Of a stretch of DNA of 64,000 bases, positions 18,351-27,664 are shown one piece after another. The notes beneath the pieces were generated by a model. That model made no database searches. It was given only the letters and a program-made list of their open reading frames with translations, and was not told the origin of the DNA. Source of the DNA: Cryobacterium gelidum (lineage in GTDB: Bacteria > Actinomycetota > Actinomycetes > Actinomycetales > Microbacteriaceae); the NCBI RefSeq assembly GCF_004403985.1, contig NZ_SOHL01000016.1:121221-185220 (forward strand). The letters are read 5' to 3'. Positions within the stretch are counted from its first letter, which is position 1. Every line of letters begins with the position of its first letter. A program made the translations under genes and the position numbers.

Positions 18351-19954
18351 CCGCCCTGGTTCCCCTCATCGTGTGCCTGCCGCTGCTCGGTGCGGCGGTC
18401 GCCCTGATGCTCGGTCTGCACCGTCGCCTGCAGGTGCTGGTGAGCGTGGTGAGCCTCACCGCGGCGACCGTGATGAGCGCGGCATTGCTGGTGCTCGTCG
18501 ACCGGACTGGGCCCGCCGTGGTGCAGGTCGGTGGCTGGCAGGCCCCGTGGGGAATCGTGCTCGTCGTCGACCGGCTATCGGCGATCATGCTGCTCATCTC
18601 GGCGCTCATGCTGCTCGGAGTGCTGCTGTTCGCGGTCGGCCAGGGCATCGTCGACGGCGACACCGAAGCGCCGGTGTCGATCTTTCACCCGACCTATCTC
18701 GTGCTGGCCGCCGGACTCTTCAATGCCTTCGTCGCGGGTGACCTGTTCTCGATGTATGTCGGCTTCGAGATGCTGCTCTCGGCGAGCTATGTGCTGCTCA
18801 CCCTTGGCGGCACCGGCGCCCGCATTCAAGTGGGCATCACCTATATCGTCGTGAGCCTGGTGTCGTCGCTGCTGTTCCTCAGCGCAATCGCCCTCATCTA
18901 CGGCGCCACCGGCACGGTGACCCTGGCCTTGATCGCCGAGCGGATGCCCGATCTGCCCGCTGACATCCAGTTGATTCTCGGGCTGTTGCTGCTGACCGCC
19001 TTCGGGGTCAAAGCGGCCGTGTTTCCAATGTCGTTCTGGTTACCGGACTCCTATCCGACTGCGCCCGCACCGGTCACCGCTGTGTTCGCCGGGCTGCTCA
19101 CCAAGGTCGGTGTCTACGCGATTCTGCGCACCCAGACCCTGTTCTTTCCCGACAATCCGTTCTCGATGCCGCTCATGATCGTTGCGGCGCTGACCCTGCT
19201 CGTGGGCATTTTGGGAGCGCTCGCCCAGGCCGACATTAAACGGCTGCTCTCGTTCACCCTGGTCAGTCATGTCGGGTACATGCTGTTCGGCATTGCGATC
19301 GGAACTCCACTCGCCATCGCCGCGACCGTCTTCTACGTCGTGCACCACATCGTTGTGCAGACGACCCTGTTTCTCGTTGCGGGGCTGATCGACCGCGTCG
19401 GTGGTACCACATCGCTGTCGCGCCTCGGAGGGTTGCTCAAATCGTCACCGCTCGTGGCCATTCTGTTCTTTCTAGGTGCCCTCAACCTAGGGGGAATCCC
19501 GCCGTTCTCCGGTTTTCTCGGCAAGATCGCACTCTTTCAGGCCGGCGCGATCGTTGGCGACCCGATCATCTACGTGCTGATCGGGGTCGGCGCGCTCACC
19601 TCGCTCCTCACCCTGTACGCTTTCGCCCGGGTGTGGAGCATGGCGTTCTGGCGGCCCAGGCAAGAGGTCAAGGATTACACCTCGTCGATGTCGGCCTCGC
19701 TTGTGGAAGACCCGCAAGACGTTGGGCTCGTACTCAAGAAGACGATTTCACCGCTGATGGTCGGCGCGACGACCTCCATGCTCGTGTTCACCCTATGCCT
19801 GACCGTTTTCGCCGGACCGATCTTCGACCTGACCACCCGCGCCGCGGGCAACATCAGCTCGCCATCGACCTACATCGACGCCGTGTTCCCGAACGGTACC
19901 GGAGCGATCGAAAACAGCAACAAGGGCACGAACTTCGAGGGGGGCACCCGATGA
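18347..19954 (+). CDS. mrpD: Na+/H+ antiporter subunit MrpD (NuoM/N-like)
   Basis: This 535-residue multi-helix protein has the proton-translocating antiporter domain: YVGFEMLLSASYVLLTLGG, a conserved KAAVFPMSFWLPDSYPTAP segment and LSFTLVSHVGYMLFG. MrpA and MrpD are the two proton-pumping-like subunits of the Mrp complex. The start overlaps the mrpC stop and the stop overlaps the mrpE start. Confidence 0.95.
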   Translation: MTALVPLIVCLPLLGAAVALMLGLHRRLQVLVSVVSLTAATVMSAALLVLVDRTGPAVVQVGGWQAPWGIVLVVDRLSAIMLLISALMLLGVLLFAVGQGIVDGDTEAPVSIFHPTYLVLAAGLFNAFVAGDLFSMYVGFEMLLSASYVLLTLGGTGARIQVGITYIVVSLVSSLLFLSAIALIYGATGTVTLALIAERMPDLPADIQLILGLLLLTAFGVKAAVFPMSFWLPDSYPTAPAPVTAVFAGLLTKVGVYAILRTQTLFFPDNPFSMPLMIVAALTLLVGILGALAQADIKRLLSFTLVSHVGYMLFGIAIGTPLAIAATVFYVVHHIVVQTTLFLVAGLIDRVGGTTSLSRLGGLLKSSPLVAILFFLGALNLGGIPPFSGFLGKIALFQAGAIVGDPIIYVLIGVGALTSLLTLYAFARVWSMAFWRPRQEVKDYTSSMSASLVEDPQDVGLVLKKTISPLMVGATTSMLVFTLCLTVFAGPIFDLTTRAAGNISSPSTYIDAVFPNGTGAIENSNKGTNFEGGTR

Positions 19955-20556
19955 CCACGCCACGCGAGCGCCTCGCAGCCGTCGGCAACCAGATCCCACC
20001 GCTGATTGCGCTGATCGTGCTGTGGATGCTGCTGTGGGGTGATTTTTCCTGGCTGAACCTGCTCACCGGCTTCGTCGTGGGCATGGTGGTGACCGTGGGG
20101 TTTTATCTGGTGCCGGTGCAGTTGAGCGGGCGGGTGCATCCGCTGCGCACCGTGGTGTTCTTCATGCGGCTGGTCGTTGACATTGTGTGGGCGTCGATCG
20201 ACGTGGCCTGGCTGGCGGTCAAGCCGAGGCTGGTCACGAGCAACGCAATTCTGGCGATTCGCCTGCACACCCGCAGCGACCTCATTCTCACCTGGACCGC
20301 CGTGGCCACGTCGATCGTGCCCGGCTCGATCGTGGTGGATATCGACCGGGAATCGTCGATTCTGTACCTGCACGTACTCAATATGCACAGCGCCGGTGAT
20401 ATCGAGAGCTTCCGACGACGCGTGCAGAACACCGAGCGGCGCATTGTGCGTGGGTTCGGTTCGCGCGAAGAAGTCGAGCGGATGCGCGGGGTACGGCCGG
20501 AGAACCGCCGCGCTGCCCGCCGCGCCAAGCTAATGAATGGAAAGGGAACGTCATGA
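19951..20556 (+). CDS. mrpE: Na+/H+ antiporter subunit MrpE
   Basis: The protein has 201 residues, with ATG 19951 inside the mrpD stop and a G-rich ribosome binding site (GAGGGGGG) just upstream. Two or three N-terminal helices precede a cytoplasmic domain (TSIVPGSIVVDIDRESSILYLHVL) that is typical of MrpE/MnhE. The longer frame from 19633 is an out-of-context extension inside mrpD. The subunit is needed for assembly and stability of the antiporter. The stop overlaps the mrpF start. Confidence 0.93.
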   Translation: MTTPRERLAAVGNQIPPLIALIVLWMLLWGDFSWLNLLTGFVVGMVVTVGFYLVPVQLSGRVHPLRTVVFFMRLVVDIVWASIDVAWLAVKPRLVTSNAILAIRLHTRSDLILTWTAVATSIVPGSIVVDIDRESSILYLHVLNMHSAGDIESFRRRVQNTERRIVRGFGSREEVERMRGVRPENRRAARRAKLMNGKGTS

Positions 20557-20822
20557 TGTTGCAGGTTGTGGCCGTGGTCGCCGGGTTCATGTTCGGGGTT
20601 GGGGCGTTGCTCGCGGTGTACCGCATCGTCGTCGGACCGAGCGTGCTCGACCGGGTCATCGCCTCGGACGTGCTCGTCGCCACGGTCGTCTGTGCCCTTG
20701 GCGCCGAGATGGCCCTGAACCGGCACACCGACACCCTGCCCGTGCTGCTCGTACTGGCCCTGTTCGCGGTGCTCGGATCGCTCAGCGTCGCCCGCTTTCT
20801 GCCCACCCGGGACAACGCATGA
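20553..20822 (+). CDS. mrpF: Na+/H+ antiporter subunit MrpF
   Basis: The 89-residue, three-helix protein has the conserved YRIVVGPSVLDRVIASD segment of MrpF/MnhF. It overlaps both neighbours by 4 bases. It is a membrane subunit of the Mrp complex. Confidence 0.92.
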   Translation: MMLQVVAVVAGFMFGVGALLAVYRIVVGPSVLDRVIASDVLVATVVCALGAEMALNRHTDTLPVLLVLALFAVLGSLSVARFLPTRDNA

Positions 20823-21163
20823 ACGCCACTATGCACGACGTGCTCACGGCGATTCTCGTGCTCGCCGGTGCCACCATGTGCCTCGCCGCCGGAATTGGGC
20901 TCATCCGCTTTCCCGACGTGTTGTCGCGCCTGCACGCCGCGACCAAGCCGCAGATTTTCGGTCTCATGGCCGTGACAGCGGATGTCGCGATCAACAATTT
21001 CTCGGTCCGCACCGTGACCCTCGTTGTCGCGATCGTCGTCTTCCAGGCTCTGACCGCGCCGATGGCCGCGCATCTCGTGGGCCGGGCCGCCTACGATACC
21101 GCGCATTTGCGCCCCGACCTGCTCATCGTGGACGAACTTCAGGAGCACCGGGCCGACCGCTGA
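20819..21163 (+). CDS. mrpG: Na+/H+ antiporter subunit MrpG
   Basis: The 114-residue protein with three helices shows the MrpG/MnhG signature GLIRFPDVLSRLHAATKP and TAPMAAHLVGRAAY. ATG 20819 overlaps the mrpF stop (ATGA). It is the last gene of the operon and is followed by a candidate hairpin and a convergent monooxygenase gene. Confidence 0.92.
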   Translation: MNATMHDVLTAILVLAGATMCLAAGIGLIRFPDVLSRLHAATKPQIFGLMAVTADVAINNFSVRTVTLVVAIVVFQALTAPMAAHLVGRAAYDTAHLRPDLLIVDELQEHRADR

Positions 21164-21199
21164 CCGACGGCATCGCCCGCGGCACGCATCAGGGATGAC

Positions 21200-21221
21200 G
21201 GCACCCCTACCTAGGAGTGCC
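21200..21221. terminator. Candidate bidirectional hairpin between mrpG and the monooxygenase gene
   Basis: GGCACCCCTA (21200-21209) faces TAGGAGTGCC (21212-21221) with one mismatch and a 2-base gap. It overlaps the last codons of the minus-strand gene. A terminator for the convergent pair is plausible but the loop is very tight. Confidence 0.35.
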
Positions 21222-22331
21222 CGCTCCCTCAACGAGTGCCGCGGGCTCTACTGGCGAGCCGCCGGCGGCGATCACCAAGGACTGGTGGGTCGGGGCCTCT
21301 GGCACGTCGGCCGGGCGGTTCTTCGCGAACTCGCGGCGGAGCACGGGCACGACCTGTTCGCCCAGAATGTCGAGTTGCTCGAGCACGGTCTTCAGCGGAA
21401 GGCCGGCGTGGTCCATCAGCCAGAGCTGGCGCTGATAGTCGCCGACGTAGTCCCGAAATCCGAGGGTACGGTCGATGACTTCCTGCGGGCTGCCCACGGT
21501 GAGCGGGGTCTGCGAGGTGAAGTCCTCCATACTCGGTCCATTGCCGTAGACCGGCGCGTTATCGAAGTAGGGGCGGAAGTCGCGCTTGGCATCCTGGGAG
21601 TTCTTGCTCATGAACACTTGGCCGCCGAGTCCGACGATGGCCTGCGCGGCGGTGCCGTGGCCGTACTCCTCGAAACGCTGTCGGTAGAACTGCACCATCT
21701 TCGCGGTGTGTGAGGCGGGCCAGAAGATGTGGTTCGAGAAGAATCCATCACCGTAATAGGCGGCCTGTTCGGCGATTTCGGGACTGCGGATGCTTCCGTG
21801 CCAGACGAATGGCGGCACGCCGTCAAGCGGCCGCGGGGTGGACTGGAAACCCTGCAGCGGAGTGCGGAACCGGCCTTCCCAGTCGACGAATTCCTCGCGC
21901 CAGAGCCGGCGAAGCAGGGCGTAGTTCTCCAGTGCGAGCGGGATGCCCTCGCGAATATCCTGGCCGAACCACGGATAGACCGGACCGGTGTTACCGCGAC
22001 CGAGCGTGAGGTCCACCCGGCCGTCGGCGAGGTGCTGCAGCATCGCGAAGTCCTCGGCGATTTTCACCGGGTCACTCGTTGTGATCAGCGTCGTGGCCGT
22101 GGAGAGAATGATCCGGGAGGTCTGCGCAGCGATGTAACCGAGCATGGTGGTCGGCGACGACGGCACGAACGGCGGGTTGTGGTGCTCACCCGTGGCGAAA
22201 ACGTCGAGGCCCACCTCCTCGACCTTCTGTGCGATCGCGACCATGGCCTTGATGCGGGTGTTTTCGGTCGGTGTTCCGCCCGTGGTGGGATCCGTGGTCC
22301 TGTCTCCGACCGTGAAGATTCCGAACTGCAT
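21207..22331 (-). CDS. Luciferase-like (LLM) flavin-dependent monooxygenase
   Basis: The protein has 374 residues. ATG 22331 is chosen because GGAGG lies 5 bases upstream; the frame to 22343 gives no better signal. The sequence (FATGEHHNPPFVPSSPTTMLGYIA, GRVDLTLGRGNTGPVYPWFG, FVWHGSIRSPEIAEQAAYYG) fits the bacterial luciferase-like TIM-barrel family that uses FMNH2 and O2. It resembles the CE1758-type subgroup found in actinobacteria. The substrate is unknown. An unusual palindrome just upstream suggests it is regulated. Confidence 0.88.
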   Translation of the reverse strand: MQFGIFTVGDRTTDPTTGGTPTENTRIKAMVAIAQKVEEVGLDVFATGEHHNPPFVPSSPTTMLGYIAAQTSRIILSTATTLITTSDPVKIAEDFAMLQHLADGRVDLTLGRGNTGPVYPWFGQDIREGIPLALENYALLRRLWREEFVDWEGRFRTPLQGFQSTPRPLDGVPPFVWHGSIRSPEIAEQAAYYGDGFFSNHIFWPASHTAKMVQFYRQRFEEYGHGTAAQAIVGLGGQVFMSKNSQDAKRDFRPYFDNAPVYGNGPSMEDFTSQTPLTVGSPQEVIDRTLGFRDYVGDYQRQLWLMDHAGLPLKTVLEQLDILGEQVVPVLRREFAKNRPADVPEAPTHQSLVIAAGGSPVEPAALVEGAGTPR

Positions 22332-22357
22332 ACCAGCCTCCACAACTTCAATACGTC

Positions 22358-22379
22358 TGCATGTACATTGATATCAACG
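22358..22379 (-). promoter_or_regulatory. Palindromic operator candidate upstream of the monooxygenase gene
   Basis: TTGATATCAA at 22368-22377 is a perfect 10-base palindrome, next to TGCATGTACA at 22358-22367. On the + strand the block reads TGCATG...ATATCAAC, like the block before the mhqO-like gene (8319-8342). The size and AT-rich symmetry suit a MarR- or TetR-type repressor. The regulator is not in the window. Confidence 0.4.
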
Positions 22380-22487
22380 GCAGGCCGCCCGCGGCTATTC
22401 CCGCACGAGACGGTTGATCCGTTCGCGCGGCGCGGACCGTTGTCGCCCGCAATTCGGCGCAGGCACCGGCATCCGCTGATATGCTAA

Positions 22488-22572
22488 ATGAGTCGCAACT
22501 GGCGTAGCACGAAGATGGGTCACCATCGGGGAGCGACTGACACGGTTAGTGGCCGCACGCCTGGGCCGCAAC
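22488..22572 (+). promoter_or_regulatory. ZTP riboswitch (pfl motif) upstream of glyA
   Basis: The segment AGTCGCAACTGGCG (22491-22504), a hairpin GATGG/CCATC (22514-22527), the GGGGAGCGACT block (22528-22538) and GGCCGCACGCCTGGGCC (22551-22567) appear in the order and spacing of the pfl/ZTP riboswitch. P1 is AGTCGC (22491-22496) with GCGACT (22533-22538). P3 is GGCC/GGCC around the conserved CGCCTGG loop that forms the pseudoknot. The known ligand is ZTP/ZMP, which accumulates when 10-formyl-THF is short, and glyA is a classic target. The element ends about 11 bases before the ribosome binding site (AAGGAG, 22583-22588), and no terminator is evident, so translational control is likely. Confidence 0.85.
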
Positions 22573-22594
22573 ATCCATATATAAGGAGAACTCC

Positions 22595-23887
22595 GTGCCT
22601 GATTCCGCCACCGCTGTGAAGTCGACCTTCAACGAACCACTCTCGGTCGTCGACCCCGAGATCGCCGCCGTGCTCGAGCAGGAGCTCGGCCGCCAGCGCG
22701 ACTACCTCGAGATGATCGCGAGCGAGAATTTCGTTCCGCGCGCCGTGCTGCAGTCGCAGGGCTCAGTGCTCACCAACAAGTACGCCGAGGGCTACCCCGG
22801 GCGCCGCTACTACGGCGGCTGCGAGTACGTCGACGTCGCCGAGCAGCTTGCCATCGACCGTGCCAAGAGCCTGTTCGGTGCCGCCTACGCAAATGTGCAG
22901 CCGCATTCCGGTGCCACCGCCAACGCTGCCGTCCTCTCCGCCATCGCCACGCCCGGCGACACCATCCTCGGCCTCGAGCTGGCCCACGGCGGCCACCTCA
23001 CCCACGGCATGAAACTGAACTTCTCGGGCAAGCTGTACAACCCGGTCGCCTACGGTGTCGACCCGAAAACCTTCCGCGTCGACATGAACGTCGTGCGTGA
23101 CAAGGCGCTCGAGAGCAAACCGAAGGTCATCATCGCCGGCTGGTCGGCGTACCCGCGTCACCTCGACTTCGAAGCCTTCCGCGCCATCGCCGACGAGGTC
23201 GGCGCGCTGCTCTGGGTCGACATGGCCCACTTCGCCGGTCTCGTCGCAGCCGGCCTGCATCCCTCGCCCGTGCCCTATGCCGACGTCGTGTCGAGCACCG
23301 TGCACAAGACCCTGGCCGGCCCGCGCTCGGGCATCATTCTGTCGCGCGACATGGCCCTGGCCAAGAAGCTCAACTCCAACGTGTTCCCCGGCCAACAGGG
23401 CGGGCCACTCATGCACGTGATCGCCGCCAAGGCCACCGCGTTCAAGCTCGCCGCCGAGCCCGAGTTCAAGGAACGCCAGGAGCGCACCCTGCGTGGTGCC
23501 AGCATCCTCGCTGATCGCCTCACCGCCGATGACTCACGCGCGCACGGCATTGACGTGCTCACCGGCGGCACCGATGTGCACCTCGTGCTCGCCGACCTGC
23601 GCCACTCCGAGATCAACGGCCAACAGGCCGAAGATGCCCTGCACGAAGTCGGCATCACCGTGAACCGCAACTCCGTTCCGTTCGACCCGCGCCCGCCGAT
23701 GATCACCTCCGGCCTTCGTATCGGCACGCCAGCCCTGGCCACCCGCGGGTTCGGCGACGTGGAATTCACCGAGGTCGCCGACGTTATCGCCGAGGCTCTC
23801 AAGCCCGGCGCCGACACTGCCGCCCTCCGCGCCCGCGTCGGCGCGCTCACCCAGGCCTTCCCGTTGTATCCCGGCCTGCAGCAGTAA
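22595..23887 (+). CDS. glyA: Serine hydroxymethyltransferase
   Basis: The protein has 430 residues, the full length for bacterial SHMT, from GTG 22595 with AAGGAG upstream. It has [10 protein letters not shown] near the N-terminus, the PLP-binding lysine motif [13 protein letters not shown] with Lys238, and [14 protein letters not shown] C-terminal folate-site sequences. It converts serine and THF to glycine and 5,10-methylene-THF. A ZTP riboswitch precedes it, and folD follows about 210 bases downstream after a hairpin, so the two are separate but functionally linked steps of one-carbon metabolism. Confidence 0.97.
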   Translation: MPDSATAVKSTFNEPLSVVDPEIAAVLEQELGRQRDYLEMIASENFVPRAVLQSQGSVLTNKYAEGYPGRRYYGGCEYVDVAEQLAIDRAKSLFGAAYANVQPHSGATANAAVLSAIATPGDTILGLELAHGGHLTHGMKLNFSGKLYNPVAYGVDPKTFRVDMNVVRDKALESKPKVIIAGWSAYPRHLDFEAFRAIADEVGALLWVDMAHFAGLVAAGLHPSPVPYADVVSSTVHKTLAGPRSGIILSRDMALAKKLNSNVFPGQQGGPLMHVIAAKATAFKLAAEPEFKERQERTLRGASILADRLTADDSRAHGIDVLTGGTDVHLVLADLRHSEINGQQAEDALHEVGITVNRNSVPFDPRPPMITSGLRIGTPALATRGFGDVEFTEVADVIAEALKPGADTAALRARVGALTQAFPLYPGLQQ

Positions 23888-23921
23888 CTCCCTCTCTGCA
23901 GTACGGCAATCGCTTCGAAAG

Positions 23922-23955
23922 CGGATGCCGCCGGCCGGCTGGCCAGCGGCATCCG
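23922..23955 (+). terminator. Terminator hairpin after glyA
   Basis: CGGATGCCGC (23922-23931) pairs exactly with GCGGCATCCG (23946-23955), and GGCC/GGCC extend the stem inside. TGTCTTTCGG follows, a weak T-rich stretch. Like the hairpin at 2973, it is an inverted pair of the GCATCCG word. Confidence 0.65.
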
Positions 23956-24005
23956 TGTCTTTCGGTTGCCGGTGCGTAAGCGGCCCGACCCACGCCGGCC
24001 GCGCA

Positions 24006-24035
24006 CTTCATGACACCGGAACTTCATGACACCGG
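24006..24035 (+). repeat. Direct repeat upstream of folD
   Basis: CTTCATGACACCGG occurs at 24006-24019 and 24022-24035 (period 16), with a degenerate third piece GCATGACAGC right after. It lies 60-90 bases before folD. It could be a regulator site or a recent small duplication. Confidence 0.5.
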
Positions 24036-24096
24036 CGCTGCATGACAGCAGCAGTGCACGAGACTTCACTGATGCGAACGACGACAGTAGGGAACC

Positions 24097-24984
24097 ATGA
24101 TGACGGCAATCACACTCGACGGGGTCAAAACCGCGTCCGACATCAAGGCCGAGTTGCGGGGCCGTATCGCTGCCCTGCGCGCGAACGGCGTGGTGCCGGG
24201 CCTTGCCACGCTACTGGTGGGCAATGACCCGGGATCCGAGACGTACGTCGCGGGCAAGCACCGCGATTGCGCCGAGGTCGGCATCGAATCGCTGCGCATC
24301 GACCTGCCCGGATCGGCGACGAGTGCCGACGTGCGCTCGGCCATCAATGACCTCAACAACAGCCGTGAGGTGACCGGCTACATCATTCAACTCCCGCTGC
24401 CGGTCGGCCACAACGAAAACGCCATGCTCGAGCTCATCGACCCCTCAAAAGACGCCGACGGGCTGCACCCGACCAACCTGGGGCGTCTCGTGCTCGGTAT
24501 CGAGGGAGAACTGCGCTCACCGCTGCCCTGCACCCCGGCCGGAATCGTTGAGTTGCTCCGCCGCTACGACGTGCCGATCCTGGGTAAGAACGTCGTCGTC
24601 GTCGGCCGTGGCCTCACCGTCGGGCGTCCGCTCGGGCTGTTGTTCACTCGCAAGGGCCTCGACGCGACGGTCACCCTGACCCATTCGCGCACGGTCGACC
24701 TCGCCGGTGAGGTGCGCCGCGCCGACATCGTGGTGGCTGCCGTAGGCGTGCCGCACCTGGTTCAGGCCGACTGGATCAAGCCGGGCGCCGCCGTGCTCGA
24801 CGTGGGAATCACCCGCGTGCACGATGAGATCACCGGCAAGGGTCGCCTGATCGGCGACGTACACCCCGATGTCGCCGCGGTCGCCGGGCACCTCTCCCCG
24901 AACCCGCGCGGTGTCGGCCCGATGACCCGTGCCATGCTGCTGTCCAACGTGGTCAAAGCCGCCGAGCAGTCCTTGTTGGCCTAG
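24097..24984 (+). CDS. folD: Methylene-THF dehydrogenase/methenyl-THF cyclohydrolase
   Basis: The protein has 295 residues, full length for FolD, from ATG 24097 with AGGGA upstream. It shows [42 protein letters not shown] and the NADP-binding [11 protein letters not shown]. It interconverts 5,10-methylene- and 10-formyl-THF in the cytoplasm, the product of GlyA being its substrate. It has no obvious riboswitch of its own. It converges with the gamma-carbonic-anhydrase-like gene 24 bases away. Confidence 0.97.
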   Translation: MMTAITLDGVKTASDIKAELRGRIAALRANGVVPGLATLLVGNDPGSETYVAGKHRDCAEVGIESLRIDLPGSATSADVRSAINDLNNSREVTGYIIQLPLPVGHNENAMLELIDPSKDADGLHPTNLGRLVLGIEGELRSPLPCTPAGIVELLRRYDVPILGKNVVVVGRGLTVGRPLGLLFTRKGLDATVTLTHSRTVDLAGEVRRADIVVAAVGVPHLVQADWIKPGAAVLDVGITRVHDEITGKGRLIGDVHPDVAAVAGHLSPNPRGVGPMTRAMLLSNVVKAAEQSLLA

Positions 24985-25008
24985 TACTGCTGCAACTTCC
25001 GCTTCTGG

Positions 25009-25551
25009 TTATTGCTGGGCGAGCGCCGAGCGGTGCAGCTCGGTGTGCTCGAGATAGTTCTCGGCGTTATGCCGAATGCTGGCGATCTCGTCGTCGGTGA
25101 GGGGGCGTCGAACCTTGGCGGGAACACCGGCCACGAGCGACCCGGGGGGCACGATGGTTCCGCCGAGAACGACGGCGCCGGCGGCCACAAGCGATCCGGT
25201 GCCGATGACGGCACCATTCAAAATGGTCGCAGCCATGCCCACCAGCACGTTGTCTTCGATCGTGCAGCCGTGTAGCACGGCGCCGTGGCCGACCGAGACA
25301 CCCGCGCCGAGGGTGAGTGGAAAGTCGGTGTCGACGTGGCAGGAGACGTTGTCCTGCAGGTTCGAGCCGGCGCCGATCGTGATCGGCTCGAGTTCGGCAC
25401 GCAGCACGGAGTTGTACCAGACGCTGGCCCGGTCGGCGAGGGAGACGTTGCCGACGATCACGGCGCCGGGGGCGACGAAGGCGGTTTTGGCGATGCTCGG
25501 GGCCGGGATGTTCGGCAAGGCGATGATTCGGGCGGCGCTCTCGGCAGTCAT
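25009..25551 (-). CDS. Gamma-carbonic anhydrase-like hexapeptide-repeat protein
   Basis: The protein has 180 residues from ATG 25551; the frame to 25617 would overlap the beta-galactosidase gene and is not preferred. Left-handed beta-helix hexapeptide repeats run through it (VIVGNVSLADRASVWYNSVLRAE, NLQDNVSCHVD, VGHGAVLHGCTI). The His residues in HVD, GHG and LHG match metal ligands of the PaaY/YrdA/Cam group. Many such proteins have unknown substrates, so carbonic anhydrase activity is not certain. It lies 62 bases downstream of the beta-galactosidase gene on the same strand. Confidence 0.85.
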   Translation of the reverse strand: MTAESAARIIALPNIPAPSIAKTAFVAPGAVIVGNVSLADRASVWYNSVLRAELEPITIGAGSNLQDNVSCHVDTDFPLTLGAGVSVGHGAVLHGCTIEDNVLVGMAATILNGAVIGTGSLVAAGAVVLGGTIVPPGSLVAGVPAKVRRPLTDDEIASIRHNAENYLEHTELHRSALAQQ

Positions 25552-25613
25552 ACGCGTCAGCCTAGCCGAGCCGATCCCGGGGGCCATGCGTTGCGCCGCC
25601 CCGGGAACCTCCG

Positions 25614-27647
25614 TCAACGACGTCGGCGCACGACCCGGGTCAGCCCGGCGGGGATCACGACCGTATCCGCAATCTCCGCGGCGGTGAGCAGCTCGTATCC
25701 CGGGCAGGGGTAGGAGGCGTCGGTGTCAGCGTGATTGATCAGGAACACGAATTCGTCGTCGTCGGCGCTGCGCGCTATCACCTCGAGGCCAGCTGCGGCC
25801 GGTGCCGGAACCGCGATACCGGCACCGCTCAAGACCTCGGTGAGGAGGGAATCCAGGTCGGTGCCGGTCAGGCCGGTGGAGACATACCACGCCGTTCCTG
25901 CTCCGTGGTTGTTCCGCGTGATCGCGGGCCCGCCAGCCGCTGGACCGTCGAGATATCGGGTATGCACATCGGCGGTCGACACGTGGATGTCGTCGGCCCA
26001 GGTCGAACCGCTGCGGCCCTGTTCGAGGCTGAGCGTTTCTCCCTCGTGCAGGGGTTTGAACTCGTGAATGGCCAGCCCGAGCACATCGCGCAAAGCTCCG
26101 GGAGCGGCACCGGGATGCACGCTGTCGTGTTCGTCGACGATGCCGGAGAAGTAGGACACCAACAGATGTCCGCCCGCGACCACATACGCGCTCAGGTTGG
26201 CGGCCGCTTTCGACCCCACCAGGTACAGGCTGGGCGCAATGACCAAGTCATAGGAACCCAGGTCCGCGGCGGGGTGCGCGAAATCAATCGTCACATTCCG
26301 GTTCCAGAGCGCGGTGTAATACGCCTCGATGCGTGCCCGGTGATCGAGGTCGACGCTGGGGCGCCACTCCAGGTCTTGTGCCCAGAATGACTCCACATCC
26401 CAGAGGAACGCCACCCTGGCCTGCACCCGCGTGCTGCGCACAGACTCGAGTTGATCCAGAGTGTCACCAAGCGCTACGGCGTCACGCCAGACCTGCGTGT
26501 CTGTGCCTGCGTGCGGCAGCATAGCCGAGTGGAATTTCTCCACCCCGAATCGCGATGCACGGAATTGGAAGAACAGGATGCCGTCGGCGCCTCGCGCCAA
26601 ATGTGCCAGGGAATTGCGGGCGAGTTCTCCCGGTCGCTTGGCGATATTCCGGGGCTGCCAATTGACCGCTCCCGCCGAATGTTCCATCAGAATCCACGGT
26701 GCACCGCCGGCCAGAGATCGGGTCAGGTCGGCATCCATTGCCAGCAGGATGTGGTTGTCGTTTCGTTCCGCTACCAGATAATGGTCGTTCGAGACGATGT
26801 CGACCTCGCGGCTCCATGCCCAGTAGTCCGCGGCGAGGCAGTTGGTAGCCATGTAGTTGGTGGTGACGGGCAGGTCGGGGGTGAAGCGACGGATGACGTC
26901 ACGCTCGGCCACATAGCAGGCCAGCAGGGCATCGGAAGTGAACCGCCGAAAGTCGAGGCGCTGGGCCTGGTTGCTGACCGATGCTGCGACCCGCGGGGCG
27001 TCGATCTCGTCCCATTCGCCGTAGCGCTGGCCCCAGAAGGTCGTGCCCCAGGCCTCGTTCAGCGCGTCCAACGTTGAGTACCGTGACTGCAACCAGGTGC
27101 GAAATGCCGCGACCGAATAGTCGTCATAGGAATCGCTGATCGGTGCGCCGTATTCGTTATGCACGTGCCACATCACGAGCGCCGGATGGCTGGCATAGCG
27201 GCGAGCCAACTGCTCCGTGATGGCGGTAGCCGCATGCCGATACTCGGGAGAGCTCGGGCTCACCATGCCACGCGAACCGTTACCCAGCGTGACGCCGTCA
27301 CGGGTGACGGGACGAGATGCCGGGTATTTCTTCCAAAACCACGCCGGCGGGGCCGCGGTCGGCGTTGCCAGATCCACGTCGATGCCCGCTTCCCCGAGCA
27401 GGTTCATGATGTCGTCAAGCCATCCGAAATCGTACTCACCCTCGCGCGGCTCCAGCAGGACCCAGGAAAAAATCCCGATGCTGACCAGATTGATGCCGGC
27501 CTGCTTCATGAGCAAGATGTCTTGCAGCCACACCTCGCGGGGCCATTGCTCCGGGTTGTAGTCGCCGCCGTAACGCAACTTGGTGGTGCCGCTCATCCAG
27601 CGCGCCGTGGCGCGGGAGGTGGAAGGGGATACGGATTGAACCGGCAT
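25614..27647 (-). CDS. Beta-galactosidase, glycoside hydrolase family 42
   Basis: The protein has 677 residues from ATG 27647, with AGGAG upstream. The GH42 TIM barrel starts RYGGDYNPEQWP; the acid/base Glu165 is in HVHNEYG and the nucleophile Glu322 is in ILMEHSAGAVNW. A beta-galactosidase trimerisation-type domain and a C-terminal beta domain follow. There is no signal peptide, so it acts in the cytoplasm on imported galactosides. It is divergent from an ABC importer; two LacI-type operators lie between them, so the locus works as one regulon. Confidence 0.95.
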   Translation of the reverse strand: MPVQSVSPSTSRATARWMSGTTKLRYGGDYNPEQWPREVWLQDILLMKQAGINLVSIGIFSWVLLEPREGEYDFGWLDDIMNLLGEAGIDVDLATPTAAPPAWFWKKYPASRPVTRDGVTLGNGSRGMVSPSSPEYRHAATAITEQLARRYASHPALVMWHVHNEYGAPISDSYDDYSVAAFRTWLQSRYSTLDALNEAWGTTFWGQRYGEWDEIDAPRVAASVSNQAQRLDFRRFTSDALLACYVAERDVIRRFTPDLPVTTNYMATNCLAADYWAWSREVDIVSNDHYLVAERNDNHILLAMDADLTRSLAGGAPWILMEHSAGAVNWQPRNIAKRPGELARNSLAHLARGADGILFFQFRASRFGVEKFHSAMLPHAGTDTQVWRDAVALGDTLDQLESVRSTRVQARVAFLWDVESFWAQDLEWRPSVDLDHRARIEAYYTALWNRNVTIDFAHPAADLGSYDLVIAPSLYLVGSKAAANLSAYVVAGGHLLVSYFSGIVDEHDSVHPGAAPGALRDVLGLAIHEFKPLHEGETLSLEQGRSGSTWADDIHVSTADVHTRYLDGPAAGGPAITRNNHGAGTAWYVSTGLTGTDLDSLLTEVLSGAGIAVPAPAAAGLEVIARSADDDEFVFLINHADTDASYPCPGYELLTAAEIADTVVIPAGLTRVVRRRR

Positions 27648-27664
27648 GGGGGATCTCCTTTGAC

